Positions 15,027-24,190 are shown, numbered from the stretch's first letter. The stretch is DNA of 64,000 nucleotides from Aurantiacibacter sediminis (GCF_016019885.1 NZ_JAEANY010000002.1:310001-374000), one strand, 5' to 3'. Made by a program: numbers and translations. Notes: a model not told the origin generated them from the letters alone.

Positions 15027-17261
15027 ATGCGTCACCTGCTTACCGCCCTTGCCGCAACCACCATGGCGACCCCCGTAATGGCCCAAGACACCACCGAAGC
15101 CGCGCCCGAACTGACATTCGAGCGGGTCTTCGCCAGCCCCTCGCTCAGTGGCCCGACTCCGCGCGCGCCGAAACTGTCGCCGGACGGACGTTACCTGACC
15201 GTGCTGCGCAATCGGGAGGATGAGCGCGAACGCTATGATTTGTGGGCCTACGATCGCGAGACGGGCGAGTGGTCGATGCTGGTCGACAGCGAGGCGCTCG
15301 GCACCGGGCGCGAGCTCAGCGAGGACGAGCGCATGCAGCGTGAGCGGGCGCGTGTCGGCAATCTGCGCGGCATCATCACCTACCAGTGGGCGGCGGACGG
15401 CGAGGGCATTCTCGTGCCGCTCGACGGCGATCTCTACCTCGCACGCATCGGCGGCGAGGTGGTGCGGCTGACCGATACGGAAGAGAGCGAGCTCAATCCC
15501 TCGCTCAGCGAAGATGGTGGCTACGTCTCCTTCGTGCGCGACCGGCGGCTGTGGGTCGGCGAAGTCGGCGCGGAGGCGCAACCGATCACGCCGGCCGAGG
15601 AGGACACAGTCCGCTGGGGCGAGGCCGAATTCGTCGCGCAGGAGGAAATGAGCCGCCTGACAGGCTACTGGTGGAGCCCGGACGATAGCCGCATCGTGGT
15701 CCAGCGCACAGATGAGAGCCCCGTCGGCATCGTCACCCGCGCGGCTATTGGCGCGACCGGGACCCAGGTTTACGATCAGCGCTATCCGGTCGCTGGAAGC
15801 GACAATGCTATCGTTCAGCTTTTCGTTATGGACCCCGATGGCGGCAATTCTGTCGAGGTCGATTTGGGCGAGAACTCGGACATCTACGTCGCCCGCGTCG
15901 ATTGGGCGCCCGATGGCAGCGCCATCTACGTCCAGCGCCAGAACCGCGAACAGACCGTGCTCGACATGCTGCGTGTCGATCCGGCGACGGGGGCAAGCGA
16001 AATCCTCTTCACCGAGAATGCTGCGATGGAGGATTACTGGATCAATCTTTCCGACAATTACAAATTTCTCGACGATGGCCGCCTGATCTGGTGGTCCGAG
16101 CGGGACGGGTTCGGACACCTTTATCTGCTCGACGATGGCGGCTGGCAGCAGCTCACCGATGGCGAATGGGTCGTCACCAGTCTCGTCGGCGTGGACCAGT
16201 CCGCGGGCCGCATCTTCTTCCAGGGCACGCGCAACGATGTGTTGGAGCAGCACGTCTACAGTGTCGACATTGCCGATCCTTCCGCAGTGCGCCTGCTGAC
16301 CGAGCCGGGGTTCACCCACGGCGCGCAGATGGATGGCGAGGGGCAGACCATGCTCGTCTCCCGCTCCAGCGACGACACGCCTCCGCAAATCTACATCGCC
16401 GACCAGACCGGCCAGCGTTTGACTTGGGTCGAGGAGAATGCGCTCGATGCGGACCACCCCTACGCGCCTTTCCTCGCCAGCCATCGTCCGACGCAATACG
16501 GCACGATAGAGGCTGAGGACGGCACGCCGCTCTATTGGGAGATGGTGACACCTGAAATGGAGCCGGGGCAGCGCTATCCGGTCTATTTCTATCACTACGG
16601 CGGCCCGGGTCCGCAGATCGTCAATCGCGGCTGGAACGGCGCGCTGCGCCAGGCCATCGTTGATCGCGGCTACATCTGGTTCGCGCTCGACAATCGCGGA
16701 TCGAACAATCGCGGTGTGGCGTTCGAACAGCCGCTTTACCGCGCGATGGGAGATGTCGAGGTTCGCGACCAGAGCGCGGGCACGGCCTTCCTGCAGACGC
16801 TCGATTTCGTCGATCCGGACATGATCGCGATCGATGGCTGGTCCTACGGTGGCTACTTGACCCTGAAGCGTCTGCAGGCCAATCCGGGGATTTATGCTGC
16901 GGGTATCAGCGGCGCGCCGGTGACCAGATGGGAGCTTTACGATACCCATTACACCGAGCGTTATATGGGCACGCCGCAAGCCGACGGTGTGGCCTACGAG
17001 GCGGCGAGCGCCATTCCGAACGCAACCGAAATCTCCGATCCGCTCCTCATCATCCACGGCATGGCGGACGACAATGTCGTGTTCGAGAACGCCACCGAGA
17101 TCATCTCGGTCATGCAGGAGAACAACGTGCCGTTCGAAATGATGCTTTACCCCGGCTACACGCACCGCGTGGCGGGCGAGCAGATTTCGCCGCATCGCTA
17201 CAACACTGTGTTCAACTTCCTCGAGCGCAATGGGATTGTGCCGCCGGAAGCGAGCGACTGA
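15027..17261 (+). CDS. Secreted S9 family peptidase (dipeptidyl-peptidase IV type)
   Basis: A 744-residue protein with a cleavable signal peptide ending at 'VMAQ' (about residue 20), an N-terminal beta-propeller domain (about 40-480, including DPP-IV-like 'EEMSRLTGYWWSPD'), and a C-terminal alpha/beta hydrolase domain. The triad is visible: Ser606 in GWSYGGY, Asp681 in HGMADDN and His713 in 'GYTHRV'. It probably removes Xaa-Pro dipeptides from peptides in the periplasm. It lies between rplS and a second copy of the rplS 3' end, which suggests it arrived by recombination at that locus. Confidence 0.93.
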   Translation: MRHLLTALAATTMATPVMAQDTTEAAPELTFERVFASPSLSGPTPRAPKLSPDGRYLTVLRNREDERERYDLWAYDRETGEWSMLVDSEALGTGRELSEDERMQRERARVGNLRGIITYQWAADGEGILVPLDGDLYLARIGGEVVRLTDTEESELNPSLSEDGGYVSFVRDRRLWVGEVGAEAQPITPAEEDTVRWGEAEFVAQEEMSRLTGYWWSPDDSRIVVQRTDESPVGIVTRAAIGATGTQVYDQRYPVAGSDNAIVQLFVMDPDGGNSVEVDLGENSDIYVARVDWAPDGSAIYVQRQNREQTVLDMLRVDPATGASEILFTENAAMEDYWINLSDNYKFLDDGRLIWWSERDGFGHLYLLDDGGWQQLTDGEWVVTSLVGVDQSAGRIFFQGTRNDVLEQHVYSVDIADPSAVRLLTEPGFTHGAQMDGEGQTMLVSRSSDDTPPQIYIADQTGQRLTWVEENALDADHPYAPFLASHRPTQYGTIEAEDGTPLYWEMVTPEMEPGQRYPVYFYHYGGPGPQIVNRGWNGALRQAIVDRGYIWFALDNRGSNNRGVAFEQPLYRAMGDVEVRDQSAGTAFLQTLDFVDPDMIAIDGWSYGGYLTLKRLQANPGIYAAGISGAPVTRWELYDTHYTERYMGTPQADGVAYEAASAIPNATEISDPLLIIHGMADDNVVFENATEIISVMQENNVPFEMMLYPGYTHRVAGEQISPHRYNTVFNFLERNGIVPPEASD

Positions 17262-17404
17262 GCAACGGCGACAGCCCTCGCGTTTCACGCGGCCCAACTC
17301 GTGATGATTTTCTGCCGCTGGAGGGCGAGACGACGATTGCCCTCTAGTACTCTTTGATCAAGTTTGGTGCTCTTGCACTACTCTTCGCATTGTATGCGCG
17401 ATGG

Positions 17405-17460
17405 CCGCACCGGTAAGAGCGCCCGTATCGCCGAGCGCCGGGAGAATGTGGTCAAGTAAG
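17405..17460 (+). pseudogene. Duplicated 3' fragment of rplS
   Basis: These 56 bases match positions 14831-14886 with 53 identities. In frame they encode [18 protein letters not shown] and a stop, against ...NVAK in rplS: two differences are synonymous and one is Ala to Val. The bias to silent changes indicates that the copy came from a functional rplS allele rather than drifting in place. The upstream part of rplS is absent, and it has no start codon. Confidence 0.9.
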
Positions 17461-17485
17461 CCAGTTTCTCAAAGCGACACAAACA

Positions 17486-17525
17486 AGGGGCGGCTTCCTG
17501 ATCGGGAAGCCGCCCCTTTCGTTTT
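17486..17525. terminator. Terminator after the rplS fragment, probably bidirectional
   Basis: Strong hairpin AGGGGCGGCTTCC / GGGAAGCCGCCCCTT with a T-rich tail on the plus strand and TTGTTTG on the minus strand. It may be the original rplS terminator and also ends the minus-strand gene at 17541. The 17262-17404 stretch before the fragment has no recognisable feature. Confidence 0.85.
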
Positions 17526-17540
17526 ATGTGTCGCTGCGGA

Positions 17541-18041
17541 TCACTTGTCGCTGCGGACTGGCCCACCCGATTGGGTCTCTGCCCGGCTGCGCACATCATC
17601 GAGGCACAGCCGCACGTGATCGCGCACGATTTCCGTAAAATTGGAAATGCGCCGCGGCTCTGAGAACACTTCGGCCGAATTGCAGTAGACCATCGATCCG
17701 AACAGCTGGTTCGGCGTGGTCAGGATCGGCATGTAATCATAGGCCTGGATGCGCACTTCGATGCTGCCGAAACACAGGTCCTGGTTCTCATCCACATTGG
17801 TGCGCGCATAAAGGATTGGCGCAGCGAAATCGTCGCTGGAAGCTTCGCGAATGCCCTGCGCGCGAATATTGGTGCGTAGTTCCTGCATCAGCTGTTGACT
17901 GGTGACGCCGCAGCGCTGGGAAGTCGCTGTCGTATCTTCCACCAGCAGACGTAGCGAAGTCGGTGCAGATTGTGCCGCTGCAGGTGCCGAAAATGCGGCG
18001 ATGCCTGCCGCCAATGCGAGTGTCGTCAGCGATTTGTGCAT
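17541..18041 (-). CDS. Exported hypothetical protein
   Basis: A 166-residue protein with a clear signal peptide (cleavage near 'PAAAQS', residue 24). The mature part has four Cys (in SQRCGV, DLCFGS, VYCNS and VRLCLDD), which could form two disulfides, and predicted alternating beta and helical segments. No family was recognised. It is a single gene, convergent with the S9 peptidase side, ending in the shared terminator. A periplasmic location is inferred from the signal peptide alone. Confidence 0.7.
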   Translation of the reverse strand: MHKSLTTLALAAGIAAFSAPAAAQSAPTSLRLLVEDTTATSQRCGVTSQQLMQELRTNIRAQGIREASSDDFAAPILYARTNVDENQDLCFGSIEVRIQAYDYMPILTTPNQLFGSMVYCNSAEVFSEPRRISNFTEIVRDHVRLCLDDVRSRAETQSGGPVRSDK

Positions 18042-18224
18042 AAAGCCCCCTCAATGCCCCCGAATTGAAAGCAAAGACTAGCACGCAAACCGCGATTGGC
18101 AATTGTCGAACAGGCGCTCACCCCCACCGTAGATCAGCTTCACACTGCGATACCACCTTTGCTGTTGCGCCTGCGAACATAGCCGCTAGGCAGCAGGCAC
18201 ATTATTTTACGGAGCGAGATCATC

Positions 18225-19250
18225 ATGGGTTACCGGGTTGCAGTTGTCGGCGCGACGGGAAATGTCGGGCGCGAAATGCTCGCCATCCTGGCAGAGCGCG
18301 AATTCCCGATGGACGAAGTGGCTGCAGTGGCCTCGGGCCGCTCGACCGGCATGGAAGTGGAAGTCGGCGACTCCGGAAAGATGGTGAAGTGCAGGAACCT
18401 CGAGCATTTCGACTTTTCCGGCTGGGATATGGCGCTGTTCGCATGCGGAAGCGAAGCGACCAAGACTTATGCGCCGAAGGCGGCGGCGGCTGGCTGCGTG
18501 GTGATCGACAATTCCTCGCTCTACCGCATGGACCCGGATGTGCCGCTCATCGTGCCGGAGGTGAACCCTGATGCGATCGACGGCTACACGGCGAAGAACA
18601 TCATCGCCAACCCCAACTGCTCGACCGCGCAGCTGGTTGTGGCGCTCGCTCCGCTGCACAAAGCGGCGAAGATCAAGCGCGTCATTGTCTCGACCTACCA
18701 GTCGGTTTCGGGCGCGGGCAAGCAGGGCATGGACGAGCTGTTCGAACAGAGCCGCGCAATCTTCGTCGGCGATCAGGTGGAGCCTGCCAAATTCACCAAG
18801 CAGATCGCTTTCAATGTCATTCCGCATATCGATGTATTCATGGACGATGGCGCCACCAAGGAAGAATGGAAAATGGTGGTCGAGACCAAGAAGATCCTCG
18901 ATCCCAAGATCAAGCTGAATGCAACTTGCGTGCGCGTGCCTGTCTTCGTCGGCCATTCCGAAGCGATCAATATCGAATTCGAAGAGGAATTGTCGGCTGA
19001 GCGCGCTCAGGAAATCCTTCGGGAAGCGCCGGGCATCATGCTCGTCGATAAGCGCGAAGACGGCGGATACGTGACCCCGGTCGAAGCCGCCGGCGATGGC
19101 GCAACCTATGTAAGCCGCGTGCGCGAAGACCCGACCGTCGATAACGGCCTTGTCTTGTGGTGCGTTTCCGACAATTTGCGTAAGGGTGCGGCATTGAACG
19201 CCGTGCAGATCGCAGAACTGCTCGGCCGCCGCCATTTGCAAAAGGGATAA
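18225..19250 (+). CDS. asd: Aspartate-semialdehyde dehydrogenase
   Basis: The 341-residue enzyme has the N-terminal NADP site 'VGATGNVGREML', the catalytic Cys132 in NPNCSTAQ, the 'STYQSVSGAGKQGMDEL' segment, and 'RVPVFVGHSEA' with the active-site His. It reduces aspartyl phosphate to aspartate semialdehyde, the branch point toward lysine, diaminopimelate, threonine and methionine. GGAG precedes the ATG by about ten bases. It is followed after five bases by a lipoprotein gene and probably heads a short operon. Confidence 0.96.
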   Translation: MGYRVAVVGATGNVGREMLAILAEREFPMDEVAAVASGRSTGMEVEVGDSGKMVKCRNLEHFDFSGWDMALFACGSEATKTYAPKAAAAGCVVIDNSSLYRMDPDVPLIVPEVNPDAIDGYTAKNIIANPNCSTAQLVVALAPLHKAAKIKRVIVSTYQSVSGAGKQGMDELFEQSRAIFVGDQVEPAKFTKQIAFNVIPHIDVFMDDGATKEEWKMVVETKKILDPKIKLNATCVRVPVFVGHSEAINIEFEEELSAERAQEILREAPGIMLVDKREDGGYVTPVEAAGDGATYVSRVREDPTVDNGLVLWCVSDNLRKGAALNAVQIAELLGRRHLQKG

Positions 19251-19255
19251 TCGCC

Positions 19256-19798
19256 ATGCGCCACATCGCTCTTCTCGCCCTTCCGCTGATGCTCACTGCC
19301 TGTGGCGATGCGCCGGGCGGTGATGGCGAAGCGACTGCACCGGAAGGGCCGGAACCGCTGGAAAATGCGACGCTGGATTTGGGCGCGGGTGGTATCGTGA
19401 TTCCGGCGCAGGCAGGATTTGAGCAGCTGGAAGTGCCTTTTGGCTCTAACCGCGCGGCGACCGAAGCGACGCTCGCCAATGTGATTGGCGGCGAAACCGG
19501 GCAGGATACGGTTCCCGATTGCGGCCCCAATATCACCGCTGTTTCCTACGAGGGGCTGACGACCTATTTCGAGGATGAAGCTTTCGTCGGATATGCGGCT
19601 AGAGAGCCCTACGTGCCGGCGCTGACGCGTTCGCAGATGTTGCAGGACCCCGGCGTGTCGCTTGTCGAAGACAGCTCGCTGGGCGAAGAGTTCACCATTG
19701 GCGAAGGCGAAGAAGTGCTTTCGGGCATGTTCGACGGCGAGGGCGACGACGCTGGTGTTGAGACGCTCTGGGCAGGCAATGCCTGCGTCATGCGCTGA
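19256..19798 (+). CDS. Putative lipoprotein
   Basis: A 180-residue protein with a lipoprotein signal: charged start, hydrophobic core and lipobox LTAC (Cys at about 16). The mature protein is acidic, with two Cys (PDCGPN and the C-terminal NACVM) that may pair. Not recognised as a named family. It starts five bases after asd and ends nine bases before the alpha/beta hydrolase gene, so all three are likely on one transcript. Location should be the outer or inner membrane facing the periplasm. Confidence 0.7.
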   Translation: MRHIALLALPLMLTACGDAPGGDGEATAPEGPEPLENATLDLGAGGIVIPAQAGFEQLEVPFGSNRAATEATLANVIGGETGQDTVPDCGPNITAVSYEGLTTYFEDEAFVGYAAREPYVPALTRSQMLQDPGVSLVEDSSLGEEFTIGEGEEVLSGMFDGEGDDAGVETLWAGNACVMR

Positions 19799-19807
19799 GG
19801 CACCGCT

Positions 19808-20569
19808 GTGAGTGACCTCAGCACACAATTCATAGAAAGCTTCGACGGCACCCGCATGGCGGTGCATCGGCTGGGCGAGGGACGGCCTGTCCTGCTGCTG
19901 CACGGCCTGTTTTCGGACGCGAACGTCAACTGGATCAAATACGGCCATGCAGCGCATCTGGCGGAGCAGGGCTTTGAAGCGATCATGCCGGACTGGCGTG
20001 TGCATGGGCACAGCGATGCGCCGCAGGATCCCTCGGCCTATCCCTCTGGAGTGCTGGTGAAAGATGCCTTCAGCGTCGTCGACCAGCTGGGGCTGGAGGA
20101 CTACGATCTGGTCGGCTTCTCGCTCGGCTCGCGCACGGCGATCAGCGCGGTGATCGCCGGGCTTAGGCCGCGCAAGCTGATCGTGACGGGTATGGGGCTC
20201 GAAGGCCTCACCAATTGGCAGAAGCGCACAGCCTTCTTCATCGACATGATCGACCATTTTGACGAGATCAAACATGGCGATCCGCGCTTCATCGCGAAGA
20301 GTTTTATGAAAACGCAGGGCATCGACCCGGCAGCTGCGCGGCATTTGCTGGTGAATGGCGTAGACAATATCGAGGTGTCGGAGCTTGCGACGATCACAAT
20401 GCCGACGCTGGTGCTGATCGGCGAAGATGACCGCGACAATGGCTCGCCTGAGCGGCTGGCGGACGCTCTGCCCGACGCGAAGGTGCGCACAATACCCGGC
20501 ACGCATATGAGCTGCGTACTCAAGTCGGAACTCGGCGAAGAGATCGCGCGCTTCCTTTTGGAGGAGTGA
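19808..20569 (+). CDS. Alpha/beta hydrolase
   Basis: A 253-residue alpha/beta hydrolase with the oxyanion segment 'LLHGLFSDANVNW', nucleophile elbow GFSLGSR (Ser about 104), an acidic residue in 'LIGEDDRDNG' and His in 'PGTHMSC'. These form a complete Ser-Asp-His triad. The substrate is unknown; it is likely a carboxylesterase or similar small-molecule hydrolase in the cytosol. It uses a GTG start nine bases after the lipoprotein stop codon. Confidence 0.88.
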   Translation: MSDLSTQFIESFDGTRMAVHRLGEGRPVLLLHGLFSDANVNWIKYGHAAHLAEQGFEAIMPDWRVHGHSDAPQDPSAYPSGVLVKDAFSVVDQLGLEDYDLVGFSLGSRTAISAVIAGLRPRKLIVTGMGLEGLTNWQKRTAFFIDMIDHFDEIKHGDPRFIAKSFMKTQGIDPAAARHLLVNGVDNIEVSELATITMPTLVLIGEDDRDNGSPERLADALPDAKVRTIPGTHMSCVLKSELGEEIARFLLEE

Positions 20570-20609
20570 TGCGGCACACTGCCTCCCGATGGATTTGACG
20601 GAGGGAGCT

Positions 20610-21614
20610 ATGCGCCAAATTGCTGCTGGGGTGGTCGCAACGCTGTTGCTCGCCGGTTGCACGCCGAAAGCAGAAATACCGGGCCCGGTCACTCCGGCGC
20701 ACGGCAGTGAAGGCACATTGTTCGTCGCGAACAAGCGCGGGGCAAGCCTTTCGCGTATCGACCTTGCAACCGGCGAGGAAACCCACCGCAATGTTTCTTG
20801 CGAAGACCCACATGAGTTGACGATTTCTCCCGACCAGAGTCGCGTGCTGGTCGCATGTTATTCAGGCCGTGCGGTCGATATCTTCAGTACTACCGACCTT
20901 GATTTCATCGGCAACGTCACACTTGGTCCCTCTGCTCGAATCCACTCTGCAATCTGGATGAGCGACGGACGGATCGTTGCTGGAGCAGAGGGGCGCGGGT
21001 CTATCTATCTTCTTGAGAACTCGCTTTCCGACGCCTCGACCGCTCTGGAAATCGGAAGTGGAGGTCCGGGGCCCCATTTGGTGGCTGTGGATGAAGCGCG
21101 AAATCTTGCTTGGGGAACGATTATCCCGGCGGGGGAGGTCATCCGATATGATCTTGAAACAGCAAGTGAAGCCGTGCGCAGCCGCATAGGTGATCAGATC
21201 GAAGCCATCGCGCTTTCACCCGATGGCGAGCAATTGTGGGTCGCGTCCAATGCGGATAGTATTGCCTATCGCCTCGATCCGATGACGCTGGAAGTGCAGG
21301 CCGAAGTACCGACCGGACAAGTGCCCATTCGGCTCGCCATGCACCCCTCGGGCGAGTTCGTAGTGAGCAGCAATTACGGCAGCGGCGATTTGACCGTGAT
21401 CGATACCTCCACGGATGAAGTATTGCGCACAATTCCGGTCTCGGGAAGTAGAGATGCGGTGCAGGTGACCCTCGTGTTCAGCGAGGACGGCGACCGCCTT
21501 TACGCCGCTGAGACCGCGACCGACACAATCGCCGAAGTGGATTTTGCGACTGGCGAAGTCCTCCGCCGCATCCGCACTGGACCGGGCGGCGACGGGTTGG
21601 CGGTGATCGATTGA
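20610..21614 (+). CDS. YVTN-type beta-propeller lipoprotein
   Basis: A 334-residue protein with lipobox LLAGC (Cys about 16) and repeated units such as 'GTLFVANKRGASLSRIDLATGEE', 'VLVACYSGRAVDIFSTTD', 'LWVASNADSIAYRLDPMTLEV' and 'LYAAETATDTIAEVDFATGEVLRRI' (quoted in part), typical of seven-bladed YVTN/SMP-30-like propellers. Such proteins are periplasmic binding or scaffolding proteins; no catalytic site is evident. The ATG at 20610 is chosen because GGAGGGAG lies directly upstream and the lipoprotein signal begins there. It shares one base with the next gene. Confidence 0.83.
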   Translation: MRQIAAGVVATLLLAGCTPKAEIPGPVTPAHGSEGTLFVANKRGASLSRIDLATGEETHRNVSCEDPHELTISPDQSRVLVACYSGRAVDIFSTTDLDFIGNVTLGPSARIHSAIWMSDGRIVAGAEGRGSIYLLENSLSDASTALEIGSGGPGPHLVAVDEARNLAWGTIIPAGEVIRYDLETASEAVRSRIGDQIEAIALSPDGEQLWVASNADSIAYRLDPMTLEVQAEVPTGQVPIRLAMHPSGEFVVSSNYGSGDLTVIDTSTDEVLRTIPVSGSRDAVQVTLVFSEDGDRLYAAETATDTIAEVDFATGEVLRRIRTGPGGDGLAVID

Positions 21615-22555
21615 TGGAACCTGTTGCTGCATTTCCTTGGATCGCCCTGTTCACGATCCTGATGTGTGGCCCGGCAGTCTGGTTGGCTCTCAAAAGCAAG
21701 GCGAGCCGATGGATCACGCTCTGCGTCACATTCTACACCGCCATGGCTTGCGTGGCGGCGCTCTATCTCGTCCCTTGGTCCTTCTACAGCTACTATCTTC
21801 TCGCGATCCTGCTTGTGATTGCGGCGGGCGGATTAATTGTAGGCGGAATCAAAAGCCGCAGTGCCGATTGGCGCCGCCCTGGAAAGCTCGGCCTGTTCGC
21901 AGCGATCGTCTTAACCCTCAGCGGCGCGTATTTTGCGGCAATGAATGTGCGCGCTCTCTCTGCAGCGCAGCCGCCTGAGGGCACCATCAACATGCAATTC
22001 CCGCTCGAAGCAGGACGATATGCTGTCACGCAGGGTGGTGCAGCCCCGCCGCTGCAAAATCCAAATGGTCACGCCGGAAACCCTTCGCAGCTCTATGCTT
22101 ATGATATCGTGGCCCTAAATTCTGGATTGCACAGCCAAACGCAATATCTGGATTGGTCCGAACTTGAGTTTAGGGAGATGTGGGACCGCGTGGTTCTCGC
22201 TCCGTGTTCCGGCACTGCGATTTGGGTTCGCGATGGCCTTGAAGACAGCCCTACAAGCGATGATGAACGCCCTGCGGGAAATGTCGTGGGCATTGAATGC
22301 GATGGCATCATCGTCAACCTTGCACACTTGCGAAATGGGAGTGTGCTTGTGAGCGAAGGCGACCAAATCGAGGCAGGCCAGCCCATTGGGAGGATCGGCT
22401 CGTCCGGGCGCACTATCGATCCGCACTTGCATATTCATGCAGAACGAGGGCCGTTCAAAGGCGACTTTTCGGACAATGAGGCCGTTCCAATCAGCTTCGA
22501 CGGGGCCTTTGCGTTTCGCAACCGTATCATGACCAGCAGCCAGCCAGCCGAGTGA
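21614..22555 (+). CDS. M23 family metallopeptidase with membrane anchor
   Basis: A 313-residue protein with about four N-terminal membrane helices (roughly 4-24, 33-56, 60-78 and 92-112) and a C-terminal M23 (LytM-like) domain. Zinc ligands visible are His and Asp in 'GHAGNPSQLYAYD' and the HLHIH motif near 273-277; a 'GSSGRTIDPHLHIH' turn precedes it. It likely cuts peptidoglycan peptides in the periplasm. It is translationally coupled to the propeller gene before it and to bciA after it (stop/start overlaps). Confidence 0.85.
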   Translation: MEPVAAFPWIALFTILMCGPAVWLALKSKASRWITLCVTFYTAMACVAALYLVPWSFYSYYLLAILLVIAAGGLIVGGIKSRSADWRRPGKLGLFAAIVLTLSGAYFAAMNVRALSAAQPPEGTINMQFPLEAGRYAVTQGGAAPPLQNPNGHAGNPSQLYAYDIVALNSGLHSQTQYLDWSELEFREMWDRVVLAPCSGTAIWVRDGLEDSPTSDDERPAGNVVGIECDGIIVNLAHLRNGSVLVSEGDQIEAGQPIGRIGSSGRTIDPHLHIHAERGPFKGDFSDNEAVPISFDGAFAFRNRIMTSSQPAE

Positions 22556-23472
22556 GCGCCAAGAGCGTCATCCTTTTCGGCGCAAGTGGCACGATCGGGC
22601 AGGCGGTTGCGCGTGAATTGGTCGAACGGGGTTATCAGACCACCTGCGTCGTACGTGCAAACGGCCGTGATGTATTCCCCGGAGCGCGAATTGAGCGGGT
22701 GCGCGATCTCGACAGCAATTCGGTGCGCGGCCTGTTCCTCGGCAAGGATTACGACGCGGTCATCTCCTGCATCGCCTCGCGCAGCGGTGTCCGCGAGGAT
22801 GCGTGGAAGGTCGATGCGATTTTCAACCAGAACATCGTGGCCGCGGCGAGTGTTGCGGGCGTGCGGCATGCGGTGCTGCTCTCTGCCATCTGCGTGCAGA
22901 AGCCGAAGCTGGCGTTTCAGACGGCCAAACTGGCCGCCGAAGCCGCCTTCAGCGAGTCAGGCCTCGCATGGACGATCGTCCGTCCAACCGCCTTCTTCAA
23001 ATCGCTCTCCGGTCAAGTGGAGCGCGTAAAGCGCGGCAAGCCCTTTCTGCTGTTCGGCGATGGCGAGCTGACGCGGTGCAAGCCGATCAGCGATCGCGAT
23101 CTGGCGCGCTTTATTGTCTCGGCTTTGGCTGATCCCTCGAAGCAGAATCGCGTCTCGCCGATTGGCGGCCCCGGTCCGGCTATTTCTCCGCGCGAACAAG
23201 GCGAAATGCTATTCGATCTACTGGGCCAAGAGCCGAGCTTCCAGCGCATCCCTGTCAAATGGATGGACCGCGCGATCGCCGCACTCGATCTCCTCGGCAA
23301 GGTCTCCGAACGCGCTGCTGCCAAGGCCGAATATGCGCGGATCGGGCGATACTATGCTACAGAAAGCATGCTGGTTTGGGACGGGGAACGAGAGGCCTAC
23401 GATGCCGCCGCGACACCCGAATTCGGCGAAGACACGCTGCGCCAGCACTACGCACGTCTCTTGCACGAATAA
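22552..23472 (+). CDS. bciA: Divinyl (proto)chlorophyllide 8-vinyl reductase, BciA type
   Basis: The 306-residue NAD(P)-binding protein opens with 'VILFGASGTIGQAVAREL' and contains the DVR/BciA signature region: 'RPTAFFKSLSGQVERVKRGK', 'LFGDGELTRCKPISDRDLA', 'KWMDRAIAALDLLGKV' and 'RYYATESMLVWD'. BciA reduces the 8-vinyl group of chlorophyll intermediates to ethyl in bacteriochlorophyll synthesis. It uses a GTG start overlapping the M23 gene stop. No other photosynthesis gene lies in the window, so it stands outside any photosynthesis cluster. A related short-chain reductase with another substrate remains possible if the strain is not phototrophic. Confidence 0.85.
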   Translation: MSAKSVILFGASGTIGQAVARELVERGYQTTCVVRANGRDVFPGARIERVRDLDSNSVRGLFLGKDYDAVISCIASRSGVREDAWKVDAIFNQNIVAAASVAGVRHAVLLSAICVQKPKLAFQTAKLAAEAAFSESGLAWTIVRPTAFFKSLSGQVERVKRGKPFLLFGDGELTRCKPISDRDLARFIVSALADPSKQNRVSPIGGPGPAISPREQGEMLFDLLGQEPSFQRIPVKWMDRAIAALDLLGKVSERAAAKAEYARIGRYYATESMLVWDGEREAYDAAATPEFGEDTLRQHYARLLHE

Positions 23473-23477
23473 TCGAA

Positions 23478-23521
23478 AACCCCCGCCAGCCGGATCGGTA
23501 AAGATCGGGCCGACGGGGGTT
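23478..23521 (-). terminator. Terminator between bciA and the SnoaL-like lipoprotein gene
   Basis: Hairpin with outer arms AACCCCCG / CGGGGGTT and an imperfect inner stem. On the minus strand it is followed by TTTTCGATT, so it mainly serves the gene at 23594. Confidence 0.65.
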
Positions 23522-23593
23522 CGGTCTGCTGAGCCCCCAAGTCAAGGTGACCAGGAAGGGAAGAGGGAGGGGCTCAGTTTTCGGTAAACCGGC

Positions 23594-24190
23594 TTACTGC
23601 GCGGAATAGGGCAGCGAGCTGTGATGCAGCACGATCACCAGATCGCCGGCATCATTACGCTCATAGCCGAATGTGTATTCCACCTTGGTTTCGTTGCCGT
23701 CAGTTCCGGTGAAGTAATAGTTACCCATGGCCATGGCGGTGTCGCCAGTGTCATCGATAAAGGTGCCTTCATTTTCCCAGCGCACATCGGTGTAAGGAGC
23801 GATTGCGAAGCCGCCATCTTCGGTACCTTCAGAACCGATGAAATAGCTGAGCGCGCCATCGAAATCGCCGCGGAACTGATCTTCGGCAGCAAGGGTCGGC
23901 TTGAACAGGATGTCCATGCCGTCTTCGTAGCCATAGAAATCATTGATGTGCGTGGTCGCCGCAGCTTCCACGTCGCCTTCATCGGTAAAAGTCTGGCCGA
24001 TGCGAACGATGCCTTCGCCCCAAGCCTGCTGAGCGGCTTCGACATCGGCAGCGGTAATCGGATTGTCGGTTTCGGTTGCAGCCGTGTCTGTACCAGCGTC
24101 GGCGCTGGTATTGTCCGTCGCGGCTTCGCCACAAGCAGCAAGTGCCAGCGCAGCAACACCAGCCATCGGGACCATAATAATCTTCTTCAT
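23594..24190 (-). CDS. SnoaL-like domain lipoprotein
   Basis: A 198-residue protein with a lipoprotein signal ('MKKIIMV...', lipobox LAAC, Cys about 19), a Thr/Asp/Ala linker, and a domain beginning 'ITAADVEAAQQAWGEGIVRIG' that matches small SnoaL/NTF2-like exported proteins. Database entries of this type sometimes carry the misleading name phosphoribosyl-AMP cyclohydrolase; no HisI motifs are seen. Function unknown, perhaps ligand binding at the cell surface. The ATG is placed at MKKII, with GGAG upstream; the frame extends seven codons further without a signal-like start. Confidence 0.78.
   Translation of the reverse strand: MKKIIMVPMAGVAALALAACGEAATDNTSADAGTDTAATETDNPITAADVEAAQQAWGEGIVRIGQTFTDEGDVEAAATTHINDFYGYEDGMDILFKPTLAAEDQFRGDFDGALSYFIGSEGTEDGGFAIAPYTDVRWENEGTFIDDTGDTAMAMGNYYFTGTDGNETKVEYTFGYERNDAGDLVIVLHHSSLPYSAQ

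Noticed and set aside
15024-17297. A 757-codon open frame on the minus strand opposite the S9 peptidase
   Set aside because: Composition is that of an antisense shadow; the plus-strand peptidase has a signal peptide and a complete triad.
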